Shown here in pieces: positions 49,095 through 58,529 of a stretch of DNA of 60,609 bases. The position numbers and the translations under genes are program-made. The DNA comes from Myxococcales bacterium. Lineage in GTDB: Bacteria; Myxococcota_A; Polyangia; Polyangiales; Polyangiaceae. Positions within the stretch are counted from its first letter, which is position 1; every line of letters starts with the position of its first letter. Location of the stretch: NCBI GenBank assembly GCA_016720545.1, contig JADKKK010000033.1, forward strand, positions 1-60,609, in the 5' to 3' direction. Below the pieces are notes generated by a model, which did no database searches, was not told the origin of the DNA, and saw nothing but the letters and a program-made list of their open reading frames with translations.

Positions 49095-49838
49095 GTGACG
49101 CTCGCGCTCGCGCTCCTCGTGTTCGTCGCGTTCGCGGTCGAGGCCACGCTTGGCTTCGGGGGCACCGTGATCGTCGTCTCGTTCGGCGTGCTCCTCATGC
49201 CGCTCGACGAGCTGCTCTTCCGGGTGATCCCCGTGAACGTGACCCTCTCGGCGTTCCTCGCCGCGCGCCACGCCAAGTTCATCGACCTCCGGCTCCTGGG
49301 GCTGCGCCTCTTGCCGCTCATGCTGCTCGGTCTGCCCCTCGGCGTCCTCGCTTCGCGGGGGATCGACGGGCGGATCCTGAGGGGCGCGTTCGGGGTGTTC
49401 GTCGTGCTGCTCGCGGTGCGCGAGCTCGCGCGGCCCAAGGTGCCGGAGGAGAGCCCGCCGGCCCTGCCGACGCCGATCGCCACGGTGCTTCTGCTGCTCG
49501 CCGGGGCGATGCACGGAGCCTTCGGCGCGGGAGGGCCCGTCGCGGTCTACGTCGCCGGGCGGCGCTTCGGCGGCGACAAGGCTCGCTTCCGCGCCACCCT
49601 GAGCGCGCTGTGGCTCATCATGAACCTCGCCCTCGTCACGACCTACGTGGTCCGAGGGGCCGTGAACGGTGGCACGCTGCGGGTGAGCGCGCTGCTGCTG
49701 CCGTCGGTCGCGCTGGGGATCTTCGCGGGCGAGCAGGCGCACGTGCGCATCCCGAAGGAGCGCTTCGCGACCGGGGTCTTCGCGGTCCTCCTGGTCGCCG
49801 GCGTCGTGGTGTGTGCGCGCGCGGCGCTCGCGGGGTGA
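49095..49838 (+). CDS. TauE/SafE-family membrane exporter
   Basis: 247 residues from GTG 49095. Seven to eight membrane spans in two repeated halves. Each half opens with the family's Gly-rich signature: EATLGFGGTVIVVSFGVLLM in the first and AGAMHGAFGAGGPVAVYVAG in the second. These proteins move small anions such as sulfite or sulfoacetate across the inner membrane; the substrate is not predictable. The 288 bases upstream hold the hairpin element and no gene. Confidence 0.85.
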   Translation: MTLALALLVFVAFAVEATLGFGGTVIVVSFGVLLMPLDELLFRVIPVNVTLSAFLAARHAKFIDLRLLGLRLLPLMLLGLPLGVLASRGIDGRILRGAFGVFVVLLAVRELARPKVPEESPPALPTPIATVLLLLAGAMHGAFGAGGPVAVYVAGRRFGGDKARFRATLSALWLIMNLALVTTYVVRGAVNGGTLRVSALLLPSVALGIFAGEQAHVRIPKERFATGVFAVLLVAGVVVCARAALAG

Positions 49839-49897
49839 GCGCGTGGGGCCGTGCACGTCTGGCTCCTGGGGCCGCGTGCGGGGGCGAGGGCGAGGGC

Positions 49898-49972
49898 GGG
49901 GTCGAGGGTGCGGTCGGGGTCGAGGGTGCGGTCGGGGTCGAGGGGCGGTCGGGGTCGGGGTCGGGGCCGAGG
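49898..49972. repeat. 18-bp tandem repeat, GC-rich
   Basis: Two perfect copies of GGGGTCGAGGGTGCGGTC are followed by a 17-base variant and GGGGTC triplets. It fills the gap between two convergent genes. All purine-rich on one strand (apart from TC steps). Confidence 0.75.
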
Positions 49973-50005
49973 TCAGGGGGGTCGCCAACGTTGGGCACCC
50001 GCCTC

Positions 50006-51004
50006 CTACGGCGTCATCGCGCCGGCCCACCGAGGGACCAAGAACTCGTGCGCGACGTCGCCTACGAGGTGCAGGTGCCGCATGTGGTCGCCGGGGCCAG
50101 CGCCCTGGAAGCCGTGGAGGTGCAGCCCACCCTCGTCCACGCGGTAGGTGCGCACCATCGCACCACGCGCCTCGCTCGTCGGGTGAAGCACCGCGCCGAC
50201 GGCCGCGGCCAGCGCCGTCGCCGCCTCGGTGGTGCTCGCGTACTGCGGCGGGACGATGCTCGTGTGGGTCACGACGAGCTGCTTGCGACCGGCCATCGCC
50301 TCGCGGGCGAAGCGGATGTACGGAGCGAGCCCCGTGAGAGAGACGTGGTCGGCGCCCTGACCTACGCCGCGAGAGGGGTCCTTGTAGCCCGCCTGCAAAG
50401 CGTCGAGGAGGATGACGCTGTCGAGCTGGTCGAAGTAGCGAGGCACGGCCAGGATGCGCCCCACCGCGCCGAACCCCGCGCTCCACGCCACGAGGCCGAG
50501 GTGGCGCACGTGGAGCTTCGTGCCCGGCTTCCGCTGCGCGGCGACCGAGGCGACGACCTCGGACACCATGCGGCCAAAACGGCCGGGATCGGCCATCGCC
50601 TCTTGGTAGGCGCCGCTCCCGAAAGACCCGAACGCCGCGCTCACGATCACGGCGTTGGCCCCGCTGGTCTGCCACGAGCGGCCCGCGAGCATGGCCGCGT
50701 TGAAGTGCACCACGACGTCGATGCCGCCGTCGTCGGTCCAGAACGTGCCCGTGGGCGCGAGGTACGCCCCGAAGCTCGTGCCGTGCCACCGCTCGTACGC
50801 GACGGAGGTGACGGGGTCCGCGGACGCGACGGCCGCTCGGAGCTCGGCCTCGGCGCTCCTCGCACGCGCCGCGACGGGCGCCACGCGCGCGACCGAGGAC
50901 GGCTCTCCGTGCACCGCGGCGGGCCACGACAGGGCGAAGGCCATCGTCGCGGTGGCAGCGGCCGCGAGCGGCGATCGACGCGGGGGCGAGGGTCGCCGCG
51001 CCAT
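50006..51004 (-). CDS. exported hydrolase-like protein
   Basis: 332 residues. ATG 51004 overlaps the glyA stop by one base (TGATG), so it is likely coupled to glyA. A Sec signal (LAAAATATMAFALSWPAAVHG) is present. A possible alpha/beta-hydrolase core: IDVVVHFNAAMLAGRSWQTS, an elbow LVAWSAGFGAVG (Ser in A-W-S-A-G), VILLDALQAG with an acid, and late His residues (LHLHGFQGAGPGDHMRHLHL). Periplasmic or secreted; substrate unknown. The physical link with a housekeeping gene is probably not functional. Confidence 0.7.
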   Translation of the reverse strand: MARRPSPPRRSPLAAAATATMAFALSWPAAVHGEPSSVARVAPVAARARSAEAELRAAVASADPVTSVAYERWHGTSFGAYLAPTGTFWTDDGGIDVVVHFNAAMLAGRSWQTSGANAVIVSAAFGSFGSGAYQEAMADPGRFGRMVSEVVASVAAQRKPGTKLHVRHLGLVAWSAGFGAVGRILAVPRYFDQLDSVILLDALQAGYKDPSRGVGQGADHVSLTGLAPYIRFAREAMAGRKQLVVTHTSIVPPQYASTTEAATALAAAVGAVLHPTSEARGAMVRTYRVDEGGLHLHGFQGAGPGDHMRHLHLVGDVAHEFLVPRWAGAMTP

Positions 51005-52281
51005 CACAGCCGCAGGCCCGGGGCGGGGAACCCGGCGCAGAGCTCGCGGACCTCGCCGGCGATCCGCGCGAGGAGCTCGGCGTCGCCCGGCGACGTGCAG
51101 GCCTTGTCCATCCAGTCTGCGAGGCGCTCCATCTCGGCGGTGCCCATGCCGCGCGAGGTGACCGCGGGCGTGCCGAGGCGAATGCCCGAAGGGTCGAAGG
51201 GCTTGCGCGGGTCGAACGGCACCGCGTTGTAGTTGAGGACGATGCCCGCGCGGTCGAGGGCCTTCGCCGCCACCTTGCCGGTCGTTCCCTTCGAGGTCAT
51301 GTCGACCAGCATGAGGTGGTTGTCGGTGCCCCCGGTGGTGACGGCGAACCCGCGGGCGATGAGCGCCGCCGCGAGGTGCTGCGCGTTCGCGACGACGGCC
51401 TTCGCGTAGTCGACGAACGACGGCAGCAGCGCCTCGCCCGCGGCGACGGCGATGCCGGCGGTGGCGCTGTTGTGCGGGCCGCCCTGGAGGCCGGGGAACA
51501 CCGCTTTGTCGATCGCGCTGGCGTGCTCCGCCTTGCAGAAGATCATGCCCCCGCGCGGACCGCGGAAGGTCTTGTGGGTCGTCGAGGTGACCACGTCGGC
51601 GACGCCGATGGGCGACGGGTGCACCCCCGCCGCGACGAGCCCCGAGATGTGCGCCATGTCCGCGGCGAGCACGGCGCCCACCTCGTCGGCGATCGAGCGG
51701 AACGCCGCCCAATCGAGCGTGCGCGGATACGCGGTGGTGCCCGCCCACAGCACGCGGGGCCGGTGCTCCTTCGCGAGCGCGCGCACCTCGTCGAGGTCGA
51801 TGCGGTGGTCCGTCGCGCGCACCCCGTAGGGGACGCTCTTGAAGTACTTCCCCGTGATGCTGACCGTGTGGCCGTGCGTGAGGTGGCCGCCCGCGGGCAG
51901 GGCGAGGCCCATCACCGTGTCGCCCGGCTTGCAGAACGCCAGGTACACCGCGAGGTTCGCGGGGCTGCCGGAGTAGGGCTGCACGTTGACGTGCAGGCCC
52001 GTCGCGTCCACCGCGGTGCGACCAAACAGGGTCTTGAGCCGAGAGATCGCGAGCTCTTCGACCTGGTCGATGACCTCTTGGCCCTCGTAGTAGCGCTTGC
52101 CCGGGTACCCCTCGGAGTACTTGTTGGTGAGGCAGGAGCCGGTCGCCTCGATCACGGCGCGCGACGCGTAGTTCTCGCTCGCGATGAGGCGTAGGCTCTC
52201 GTGCTCGCGCAGGTTCTCGCGCGCGATGAGATCGGCGAGCTCGGGATCGCGCACAGCCAGGGAGGGGTCGCGCTCGGACAT
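51004..52281 (-). CDS. glyA: serine hydroxymethyltransferase
   Basis: 425 residues, the normal length. A PLP enzyme that converts serine and tetrahydrofolate to glycine and methylene-THF; cytoplasmic. Signatures: LRLIASENYASRAVIEA near 30, NKYSEGYPGKRYYEGQE near 53, HGHTVSITGKYFKSVPYGV, DMAHISGLVAAGVHPSP, and the PLP lysine in VTSTTHKTFRGPRGGMIF (about 237). It ends CAGFPAPGLRL. No riboswitch was recognised in the short upstream region. Confidence 0.96.
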   Translation of the reverse strand: MSERDPSLAVRDPELADLIARENLREHESLRLIASENYASRAVIEATGSCLTNKYSEGYPGKRYYEGQEVIDQVEELAISRLKTLFGRTAVDATGLHVNVQPYSGSPANLAVYLAFCKPGDTVMGLALPAGGHLTHGHTVSITGKYFKSVPYGVRATDHRIDLDEVRALAKEHRPRVLWAGTTAYPRTLDWAAFRSIADEVGAVLAADMAHISGLVAAGVHPSPIGVADVVTSTTHKTFRGPRGGMIFCKAEHASAIDKAVFPGLQGGPHNSATAGIAVAAGEALLPSFVDYAKAVVANAQHLAAALIARGFAVTTGGTDNHLMLVDMTSKGTTGKVAAKALDRAGIVLNYNAVPFDPRKPFDPSGIRLGTPAVTSRGMGTAEMERLADWMDKACTSPGDAELLARIAGEVRELCAGFPAPGLRL

Positions 52282-52449
52282 TCGGCGGGTCTAACCGAGA
52301 GGGCGGGGTCGAGTCACCCCGAAAACAGGCGCGCACCTTCTGCTACTTGTCGCCCGGCGGTGCGCGTGCGACGAGGCGCGTGACGCGCTCGCTTTACAGG
52401 GCGGCCTGAAGCGGGCATCCTGCCCGTGCCTCGCCCGCCACGAAGGTCC

Positions 52450-53532
52450 ATGAAACGACGGCTCTTTTCCCCCCTCTCCACTTCGATGGCCCGCGACGGC
52501 GGCCCGCGGGTCGCGTCGCGCGGGCACCGCGCGCTCGTGGCGGCCCTCGTTGGGGCGCTCGCAGCCGTCCCTGAGGTCGTGTGGGCGCAGGCCACGGTGG
52601 ACGCGCCGGCGGGGGCGCCCATGGCCTCGTCCGGCAGCGCGCCCTCGCCTGGGTCACCCGCGCCGCCCTCGCCTGGGTCACCCGCGCCCCCTGCGCCTGG
52701 GTCACCCGCGCCCCCTGCGCCTGGGTCACCCGCGCCCCCTGCGCCTGGGTCACCCGCGCCCCCTGCGCCTACCACCGGTGCCGCGCCCGCCGCCGCTCCG
52801 CCTGCCGTCGCTGCGCCCGCGCCTGGGCCCGCGCGCGAACCCGGGACGGCGATCATGGCCGTCTCCGCGCCTCCCCCGCCGCTGCCTGCGTCCGCGCTCG
52901 CACCGCTCGAGACCGACCCTGAGCGCCGGAAGGTGAAGCACCGCTACCGCAAGGGCTTCATGCTCACGCTGGCGTTCGGGCAGTCCGTTGGCGCGGCGTC
53001 GGGCTATCCGAACGACGTCCAGAAAATAGGCGTTCCCGCCTACTTCGCCAGCTCGGGGGCGATGCTCGGCGGTGGCTTCCAGATGGTCATCGGCGGAGCC
53101 CTCACCGACTACTTCAACTTCGGTGTGCTGTTCGGTGGCGGCGGCTTCAAGAACGACGACTGGGAGATCGCGGCGGGCGGCACGGGCTTCCGCGTCGAGG
53201 CCTTCCCCGCGGTGGTCGCCTTCCCCAAGATCCAAGCCCTGGCGCACCTTGGCATCGCCGCCGATCTCGGCGTCGGCAACGTGAAGATCCAGGCGAGGGT
53301 CAACGAGGAGAACAAGGAGGAGGCCAAGAACGCCCCCCGCGGCTACACGACCATCGAGGGGTTCCAGTCGGCCCTCGGCATCGGCCTCTTCTACGAGACG
53401 AGCCTGTTCTCGCTGCTCGGCGGGCACGTGTCGCTCGCGCCGGAGCTGAGCTACCGTACGGCCTACACGACGACCTCGCAGGTGAACTACGGCACGCTCG
53501 CCGCGCGGCTCACGTATTACGGCGGCCCTTGA
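52450..53532 (+). CDS. outer-membrane beta-barrel-like protein with Pro-rich repeat
   Basis: 360 residues from ATG 52450. Signal peptide (LVAALVGALAAVPEVVWAQA) is preceded by a long basic N-region. Residues 66-105 are five octapeptide repeats (SPGSPAPP/APGSPAPP), then Ala/Pro linker to 150. The C-terminal 200 residues alternate hydrophobic and polar strands (FMLTLAFGQSVGAASGYPND; VIGGALTDYFNFGVLFGGGG; LSYRTAYTTTSQVNYGTLAA) and end in aromatic YYGGP, consistent with a small barrel. Function unknown; the Pro-rich part may cross the periplasm. Confidence 0.75.
   Translation: MKRRLFSPLSTSMARDGGPRVASRGHRALVAALVGALAAVPEVVWAQATVDAPAGAPMASSGSAPSPGSPAPPSPGSPAPPAPGSPAPPAPGSPAPPAPGSPAPPAPTTGAAPAAAPPAVAAPAPGPAREPGTAIMAVSAPPPPLPASALAPLETDPERRKVKHRYRKGFMLTLAFGQSVGAASGYPNDVQKIGVPAYFASSGAMLGGGFQMVIGGALTDYFNFGVLFGGGGFKNDDWEIAAGGTGFRVEAFPAVVAFPKIQALAHLGIAADLGVGNVKIQARVNEENKEEAKNAPRGYTTIEGFQSALGIGLFYETSLFSLLGGHVSLAPELSYRTAYTTTSQVNYGTLAARLTYYGGP
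52645..52764. repeat. 24-bp tandem repeat, five copies, coding
   Basis: Five head-to-tail copies of 24 bases (consensus GCGCCTGGGTCACCCGCGCC plus CCCT). The last three are identical. Each copy encodes one octapeptide in the signal-proximal linker. Confidence 0.9.
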
Positions 53533-53583
53533 GCGGTTGCAGGTGAGCGGGCCCACCGCGAGCGAAGCTGATACGCTCGCGGC

Positions 53584-56103
53584 GTGACTCCCGATCCGCT
53601 CGGACTCGTCGGCCAGATCCTCGACGGCCAGTACCGCGTCGAGCGCTTCGTGGGTGAGGGTGGGTTCGGCGTGGTGTACGCCGGCCAGCACCTCGGCCTG
53701 TCGGAGCCCATCGCGATCAAGTGCATGAAGCTGCCCCCGCAGCTCAGCGCGCCGCTCGTCGAGTCGTTCGTGCAGCGCTTCCGCGACGAGAGCCGCCTCC
53801 ACTACAAGCTGTCGCAGGGAAACCTGCATATTGCACGCACCATCGCGGCGGGGACCACCGTGGCGCCCGCGACGCGAGAGCTCGTGCCGTACATGATCCT
53901 CGAGTGGCTCGACGGCCGCTCGCTCGCCGCCGAGTTCGAGGCCCACGAGCCGCGCTCCCTCGCCGAGGTCCTCGACCTGTTCGCGACGGCGGCCGACGCC
54001 CTGAGCTACGCGCAGTCCCAGGGGGTCATTCATCGAGATTTGAACCCCGGGAACTTCTTCCTCACGAACACCATCGCCGGGCCTCGCCTGAAGGTGCTCG
54101 ACTTTGGCGTCGCGAAGGTGCTCGACGAGTCGCGCCTCGCGGTGGGGCCGCGCGCCCAGACCCTCGGGCAGATACGCATCTTCGCGCCGGCCTACGGCGC
54201 CCCGGAGCAGTTCGACGACCGCCTCGGGCCGGTGGGCCCCTACACCGACGTGTACTCGCTCGCGCTCGTGCTCCTCGAGGCGCTGGCGGGGCGCGGGGTC
54301 ATGACCGGGCAGCACCTCGGCGACTTCGCGAACGGAGCGCTCGATCCCACCACGCGCCCGTCGCCGTCGGGTGTGGGCCTCTCGCTGCCGGCGGAGGTCA
54401 CCGCCGTCTTCGCGCGCGCGCTGTGTCTGCGCCCGGCCGAGCGATGGCCCGGGGTGACGGAGTTCTGGGCCGCGCTCCGAGTGGCCGCGCGGCTGCCGAG
54501 CGACGACGGGGCCAAGCCGACCCAGCTGCTGGCGTCGATGGAGCTCGGGGGCGGCGCGCCGTCGTCGGGGCCGCGCTCCGAGAGCACGATCGTCGACGCG
54601 ATCGAGGCGGAGAGCGAGCGCACGGCGCTCGGCATCGGACCCGACCTGGGCGGCCCTGCGGCTCCCGCCGCGCGGCCCGAACCGCCCATGACCGCGAGAC
54701 TAGGCCCGGCGCCCGACGCCGCGCGTGCGGCGGCCCCGTCGGGCGTCGCGACGTTCCTTGGCCAGGGGCCCGCGCCGCCGTCGGTTCACGAGCCGGGCGT
54801 CCAGGGTGGTCCGAGACCCGCTCACGTTCCAAGCGCGGACGCCACGCCGTGGAGCCCTCCGGCGCCACAGCCGCCGCCCGCGCCGCCCGTGGCCGCGCCG
54901 CCCGTGGCCGCGCCGCCCGTGGCCGAGGCGCGCCCGCGCCCACCCGCCGCGCACAGCGCGACGCTCGCGATGTCGAGCCGTCCGAGCCTCGAGCCTCCCC
55001 AGCCGGTGCTTCACGCCACACGTCCGCCGGCACATTCGGCCACACAGCCGCCGGCACATTCGGCCGCACACCCGACCGCACCCCAGCCCACGTCGCAGGG
55101 CGCGATGGCCGCCTCGCAGGGCACGCCCCACGTTCCGGCGCCGGTGCTGGCCCGGCAGGGGCCGCTGGCGGCGACCATGGCGATGCCGGCGTCCGCGACG
55201 GCGGCGCTCGGAGCGAGGTCGTCGTCGCTCCCCCACGCGCCCGCGCAGGCGGCGACCCAGGCGCTCGCGGTCGTCCCGCCGGGCGGCGTCGCCTCGCACG
55301 CCTCGCAGGTCTCGCACGCGCCGCGCGAGAGCGAGGGCGGGCAGCGCGCGGCGGTCTCGGTGGGCCGCGCGAGCGCGCCGGCGTGGGGCCCCGCGCTCCC
55401 TCCTCAGCCGTTCGTGCCCGCGGAGCCGGCCGCGGTCGTCGAGGAGCCGGTCGAGGTGCCGAAGTCCCGCGCGGGGCTCCTCGTGGTGGGCGCGGTCGTC
55501 GTCGCGGCCCTGCTCGGCCTCGGGATCTTCCTTGGGCTCCGCGTGAGCAAGCCGCCGGCCCACGTCGAGCCCGACGCCGCGTCGATCTTCGCGGTCCCTG
55601 ACGCGGCGACGTCTCCGACGAGCAGCGCGCCGAGCAGCGCGACCGCCGAGCCGAGCGCGGTCCCCGCAGCGAGCGTCCCCGCGCCGAGCGCGACCGCGGA
55701 GCCGAGCGCGGATCCAAGCGCGCCCGCGCGCCCCGCGGCGTCGACGCCCGGCGGCCGCGGCCCGACCACGCCGACCACGCCGACCACGCCGACCACGCCG
55801 ACCACGAAGCCATCGGCGGCGCCGGTTGGCCCGGGCGCCTTCAGCCCCTCGGTCGCGCGCGCGAAGCTCGACGCCGCCAACGGCGTGCTCGTCATCTGCA
55901 AGCGGGCCGGTGGGCCGTCGGGGCGGGGGTCCGCGGCGGTCACGTTCGCGCCCGCCGGGCACGTGAGCGCGGTCACGCTCACGGTGCCGTTCGTCGGTAC
56001 GCCGGTGGGCGCGTGCGTCACCGGGCAGTTTCTCCGGGTCAAGGTGCCGGCGTTCACGGGCGGGCCGCAGCCCATGGCCTACACGTTCACGGTGCCGAAG
56101 TAG
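53584..56103 (+). CDS. Ser/Thr protein kinase with altered catalytic loop and TonB/AgmX-like C-terminus
   Basis: 839 residues from GTG 53584. Kinase lobe 1-300: GEGGFGVVYAGQHLGL, AIKCMKL, EWLDGRSLAAEF, catalytic loop HRDLNPGNFF (about 150-159), VLDFGVAKVLD and GAPEQFDD. The usual Lys of HRDLKPxN is Asn here. A 330-residue Ala/Pro-rich linker contains repeats (PPVAAPPVAAPPVA; PPAHSATQPPAHSA). A membrane span GLLVVGAVVVAALLGLGIFL near 632 is followed by a TPT repeat (55767-55806) and a final 90-residue domain (NGVLVICKRAGGPSGRGSAA, VTLTVPFVGTPVGACVTGQF) like the C-terminal modules of many myxobacterial secreted proteins. Signal receiver or pseudokinase; see findings. Confidence 0.88.
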   Translation: MTPDPLGLVGQILDGQYRVERFVGEGGFGVVYAGQHLGLSEPIAIKCMKLPPQLSAPLVESFVQRFRDESRLHYKLSQGNLHIARTIAAGTTVAPATRELVPYMILEWLDGRSLAAEFEAHEPRSLAEVLDLFATAADALSYAQSQGVIHRDLNPGNFFLTNTIAGPRLKVLDFGVAKVLDESRLAVGPRAQTLGQIRIFAPAYGAPEQFDDRLGPVGPYTDVYSLALVLLEALAGRGVMTGQHLGDFANGALDPTTRPSPSGVGLSLPAEVTAVFARALCLRPAERWPGVTEFWAALRVAARLPSDDGAKPTQLLASMELGGGAPSSGPRSESTIVDAIEAESERTALGIGPDLGGPAAPAARPEPPMTARLGPAPDAARAAAPSGVATFLGQGPAPPSVHEPGVQGGPRPAHVPSADATPWSPPAPQPPPAPPVAAPPVAAPPVAEARPRPPAAHSATLAMSSRPSLEPPQPVLHATRPPAHSATQPPAHSAAHPTAPQPTSQGAMAASQGTPHVPAPVLARQGPLAATMAMPASATAALGARSSSLPHAPAQAATQALAVVPPGGVASHASQVSHAPRESEGGQRAAVSVGRASAPAWGPALPPQPFVPAEPAAVVEEPVEVPKSRAGLLVVGAVVVAALLGLGIFLGLRVSKPPAHVEPDAASIFAVPDAATSPTSSAPSSATAEPSAVPAASVPAPSATAEPSADPSAPARPAASTPGGRGPTTPTTPTTPTTPTTKPSAAPVGPGAFSPSVARAKLDAANGVLVICKRAGGPSGRGSAAVTFAPAGHVSAVTLTVPFVGTPVGACVTGQFLRVKVPAFTGGPQPMAYTFTVPK

Positions 56104-56143
56104 CGACTCCCTACGTTCGGGAAGGCGGCTAAGCTGCGCGCTC

Positions 56144-57427
56144 ATGGCCGACCCGATCTCCCAAGCCCTGTTCGAGCGCGCCGCGCGCGTCATCCCTGGG
56201 GGCGTCAACAGCCCCGTTCGCGCCTTCCGCGCCGTGGGCGGCAGCCCCGTCTTCATCGCGCGCGCCGAGGGCGCGTACCTCTACGGCGCGGACGGCGCGC
56301 GCTACACCGACTACATCGGCTCCTGGGGCCCCATGATCGTGGGGCACGCGCACCCCGCGGTGCGCGCCGAGATCGCCCTGGCGGTCGCGAACGGCACGAG
56401 CTACGGCGCGCCGACCGAGCTCGAGGTCCGCTTCGCCGAGGAGCTCATCGCGCGGTACCCGAGCATGGAAATGCTGCGGTGCGTGTCGAGCGGCACCGAG
56501 GCCACGATGGCCGCGCTCCGCGTCGCCCGCGGGCACACCGGGCGCGAGCTCGTCCTGAAGTTCGAGGGCTGCTACCACGGCCACGCCGATTTTCTGCTGG
56601 TGAAGGCGGGCTCCGGCGCCGCCACCTTCGGCGTGCCCGACTCCGCGGGCGTCCCCGCCGGCACCGCCAAGAACACCCTCACCGCGGGCTACAACGACGA
56701 GGCCGGCCTGCGCCGGCTGTTCGCCGAGCGCGGCGGCGAGATCGCGGCCGTGATCGTGGAGCCGGTCGTGGGGAACATGGGCCTCGTGCCGCCGGAGCCC
56801 GGATTTCTCGAGGCGATCCTTGCGCTCTGCAAGGAACACGGCGCCGTCTCGATCTTCGACGAGGTCATGACCGGCTCGCGCCTCTCGGCGGGTGGCTACC
56901 AGGGACGCGTGGGCCTCTCGCCCGACATGACCTGCCTCGGCAAGGTGGTGGGCGGCGGCATGCCGCTCGCGGTGTACGGCGGCAAGCGCGCGATCATGGA
57001 GAAGGTCGCGCCCCTCGGGCCCGTGTACCAAGCGGGGACGCTGAGCGGGAACCCCGTCGCGGTGAGCGCGGGCCTCGCGACCCTCGCGCTGCTCGACGCC
57101 GCCCTCTACGCGAAGCTCGAGCGCCTCGGCGCGCGCCTCGAGGCGGGCCTCCACGCGGCGATCGACGGCGCGGGCGCCGACGCGTGCGTGCAGCGCGTGG
57201 GCTCGATGCTCACTGTGTTCTTCCGCAAGGGGCCGGTCACGTGCTGGGAGGACGCGAAGGCCTCCGACACCGCGCGCTTCGGGCGCTTCCATGGTGAGCT
57301 GCTGAAGCGCGGCGTGTACTGGCCGCCGGCGCAATACGAGGCGGCGTTCGTCAGCGGCGCGCACACCGAAGCCGACATCGACGCGACCGTGGTCGCCGCC
57401 CGCCAGGCGCTCGAGGCGTCCGCGTAG
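56144..57427 (+). CDS. hemL: glutamate-1-semialdehyde 2,1-aminomutase
   Basis: 427 residues, the normal length. A PLP enzyme making 5-aminolevulinate for haem from glutamate-1-semialdehyde. Signatures: ARVIPGGVNSPVRAFRAVGG at 14, VSSGTEATMAALRVARG, KFEGCYHGHADFLLVKAGSG, SIFDEVMTGSRLS and the PLP Lys in DMTCLGKVVGGGMPLAVYGG (about 266). GTLSGNPVAVSAGLATLAL follows. Cytoplasmic. No operon partner of the haem pathway is adjacent. Confidence 0.96.
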   Translation: MADPISQALFERAARVIPGGVNSPVRAFRAVGGSPVFIARAEGAYLYGADGARYTDYIGSWGPMIVGHAHPAVRAEIALAVANGTSYGAPTELEVRFAEELIARYPSMEMLRCVSSGTEATMAALRVARGHTGRELVLKFEGCYHGHADFLLVKAGSGAATFGVPDSAGVPAGTAKNTLTAGYNDEAGLRRLFAERGGEIAAVIVEPVVGNMGLVPPEPGFLEAILALCKEHGAVSIFDEVMTGSRLSAGGYQGRVGLSPDMTCLGKVVGGGMPLAVYGGKRAIMEKVAPLGPVYQAGTLSGNPVAVSAGLATLALLDAALYAKLERLGARLEAGLHAAIDGAGADACVQRVGSMLTVFFRKGPVTCWEDAKASDTARFGRFHGELLKRGVYWPPAQYEAAFVSGAHTEADIDATVVAARQALEASA

Positions 57428-57542
57428 TCGCGCGATCGTCGCCGGCCGGCCTCTCGGAGTCGGCGCAGGTGCGGGCGGGCGGAGCGGGCGTCCAAGGCGA
57501 AGCGACCGCGCGGCCGAGTCGTCGGCATGGTAGGGATGTCGC

Positions 57543-58529
57543 GTGACGACCGAGCCGACGCGTCTAGTCCTCGTCACAGGAGCGACGGGCTTCGTGGGCG
57601 CCGCGCTGGTCCCCGCGCTCACGGCCGCGGGGCTGCGCGTCCGCGCCACCACCCGCGATCTCCGGCGCGCCCACGAGGCGCCGGGGGTCACCTGGGTGCG
57701 GTGCGACGTCGGTCGGCGGGAGGATCTCGAGCGCGCGCTCGCGGGCGTCGACGCCGTCTTCTTCCTCGTGCACGCCATGGGCGGCGGCGCGCACGACTAC
57801 GGCGAGACCGAGCGGCGAGCGGCCCTCGCGCTGCGCGAAGCCGCGGAGGCTGCCCGCGTCGCGCGCATCGTCTACCTGGGCGGCGTCGCGCCCGCGGGGG
57901 TGCCCTCCGCCCACCTGAAGAGCCGGCTGATGGTGGGCGAGGTGCTCCGCGCCGGCGCGGTCCCCGTGGTGGAGCTGCGCGCCTCCATGATCGTCGGCAA
58001 CGGGAGCGCGTCATGGCAGATCGTCCGGGACCTCGCGCTGCGCCTCCCCGCGATGCTGCTGCCCTCCTGGACGGCCTCTCGCACGCGCCCCATCGCCCTC
58101 GAAGACGTGATCGTCGCGCTCGTCCGCGCGCTCGATCTGCCGCTCCCCGCGAGCGCCTGGTACGACATCCCCGGACCCGACACGGTGAGCGGGCGACAGA
58201 TCCTGACGACGATCGCGGCGCTTCGCGGCCGGCGCGTGCCGGGCGTCGCGGTCCCGTTCCTCAGCGTGTCGCTGTCGTCTTGGTGGCTGAAGCTCGTCAC
58301 GCGCGCCGACTTCTCCCTCGCGCGTGAGCTCGTGCTCGGCTTCAAGGGCGATCTGCTGCCGGAGGACGAGCGCTACTGGGGCGAGATCGGCTACCAGCCG
58401 CAGTGGACGTTCGAGGCGGCGGCGCGGAAGGCGATGAGCGAGGAGTCCAGCGCGCCCGACGCGCGCGGCGTGGGAGGCAAGCTCATCGAGGCGGCCGTCC
58501 AGCTCGTGTCGCCGAAGCTCGCGCGCTGA
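57543..58529 (+). CDS. NAD(P)-binding epimerase/reductase-like protein
   Basis: 328 residues from GTG 57543. Rossmann opening LVLVTGATGFVGAALVPAL, then DAVFFLVHAMGGGAHDYGET and ARIVYLGGVAPAGVPSAHLK. It lacks the classic YxxxK of short-chain dehydrogenases, placing it nearer the atypical NAD(P)H-binding (YtfG/NmrA-like) SDRs. The C-terminal half (WYDIPGPDTVSGRQILTTIA; LVTRADFSLARELVLGFKGD) is helical with a possible membrane-associated patch. Substrate unknown. It follows hemL by 115 bases on the same strand. Confidence 0.8.
   Translation: MTTEPTRLVLVTGATGFVGAALVPALTAAGLRVRATTRDLRRAHEAPGVTWVRCDVGRREDLERALAGVDAVFFLVHAMGGGAHDYGETERRAALALREAAEAARVARIVYLGGVAPAGVPSAHLKSRLMVGEVLRAGAVPVVELRASMIVGNGSASWQIVRDLALRLPAMLLPSWTASRTRPIALEDVIVALVRALDLPLPASAWYDIPGPDTVSGRQILTTIAALRGRRVPGVAVPFLSVSLSSWWLKLVTRADFSLARELVLGFKGDLLPEDERYWGEIGYQPQWTFEAAARKAMSEESSAPDARGVGGKLIEAAVQLVSPKLAR

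Noticed and set aside
49898..49972. CRISPR-like direct repeats
   Set aside because: Units are contiguous with no spacers and vary in length; no cas genes nearby.
52645..52764. Possible CRISPR or regulatory repeats
   Set aside because: The 24-base copies are in frame and encode an octapeptide repeat.
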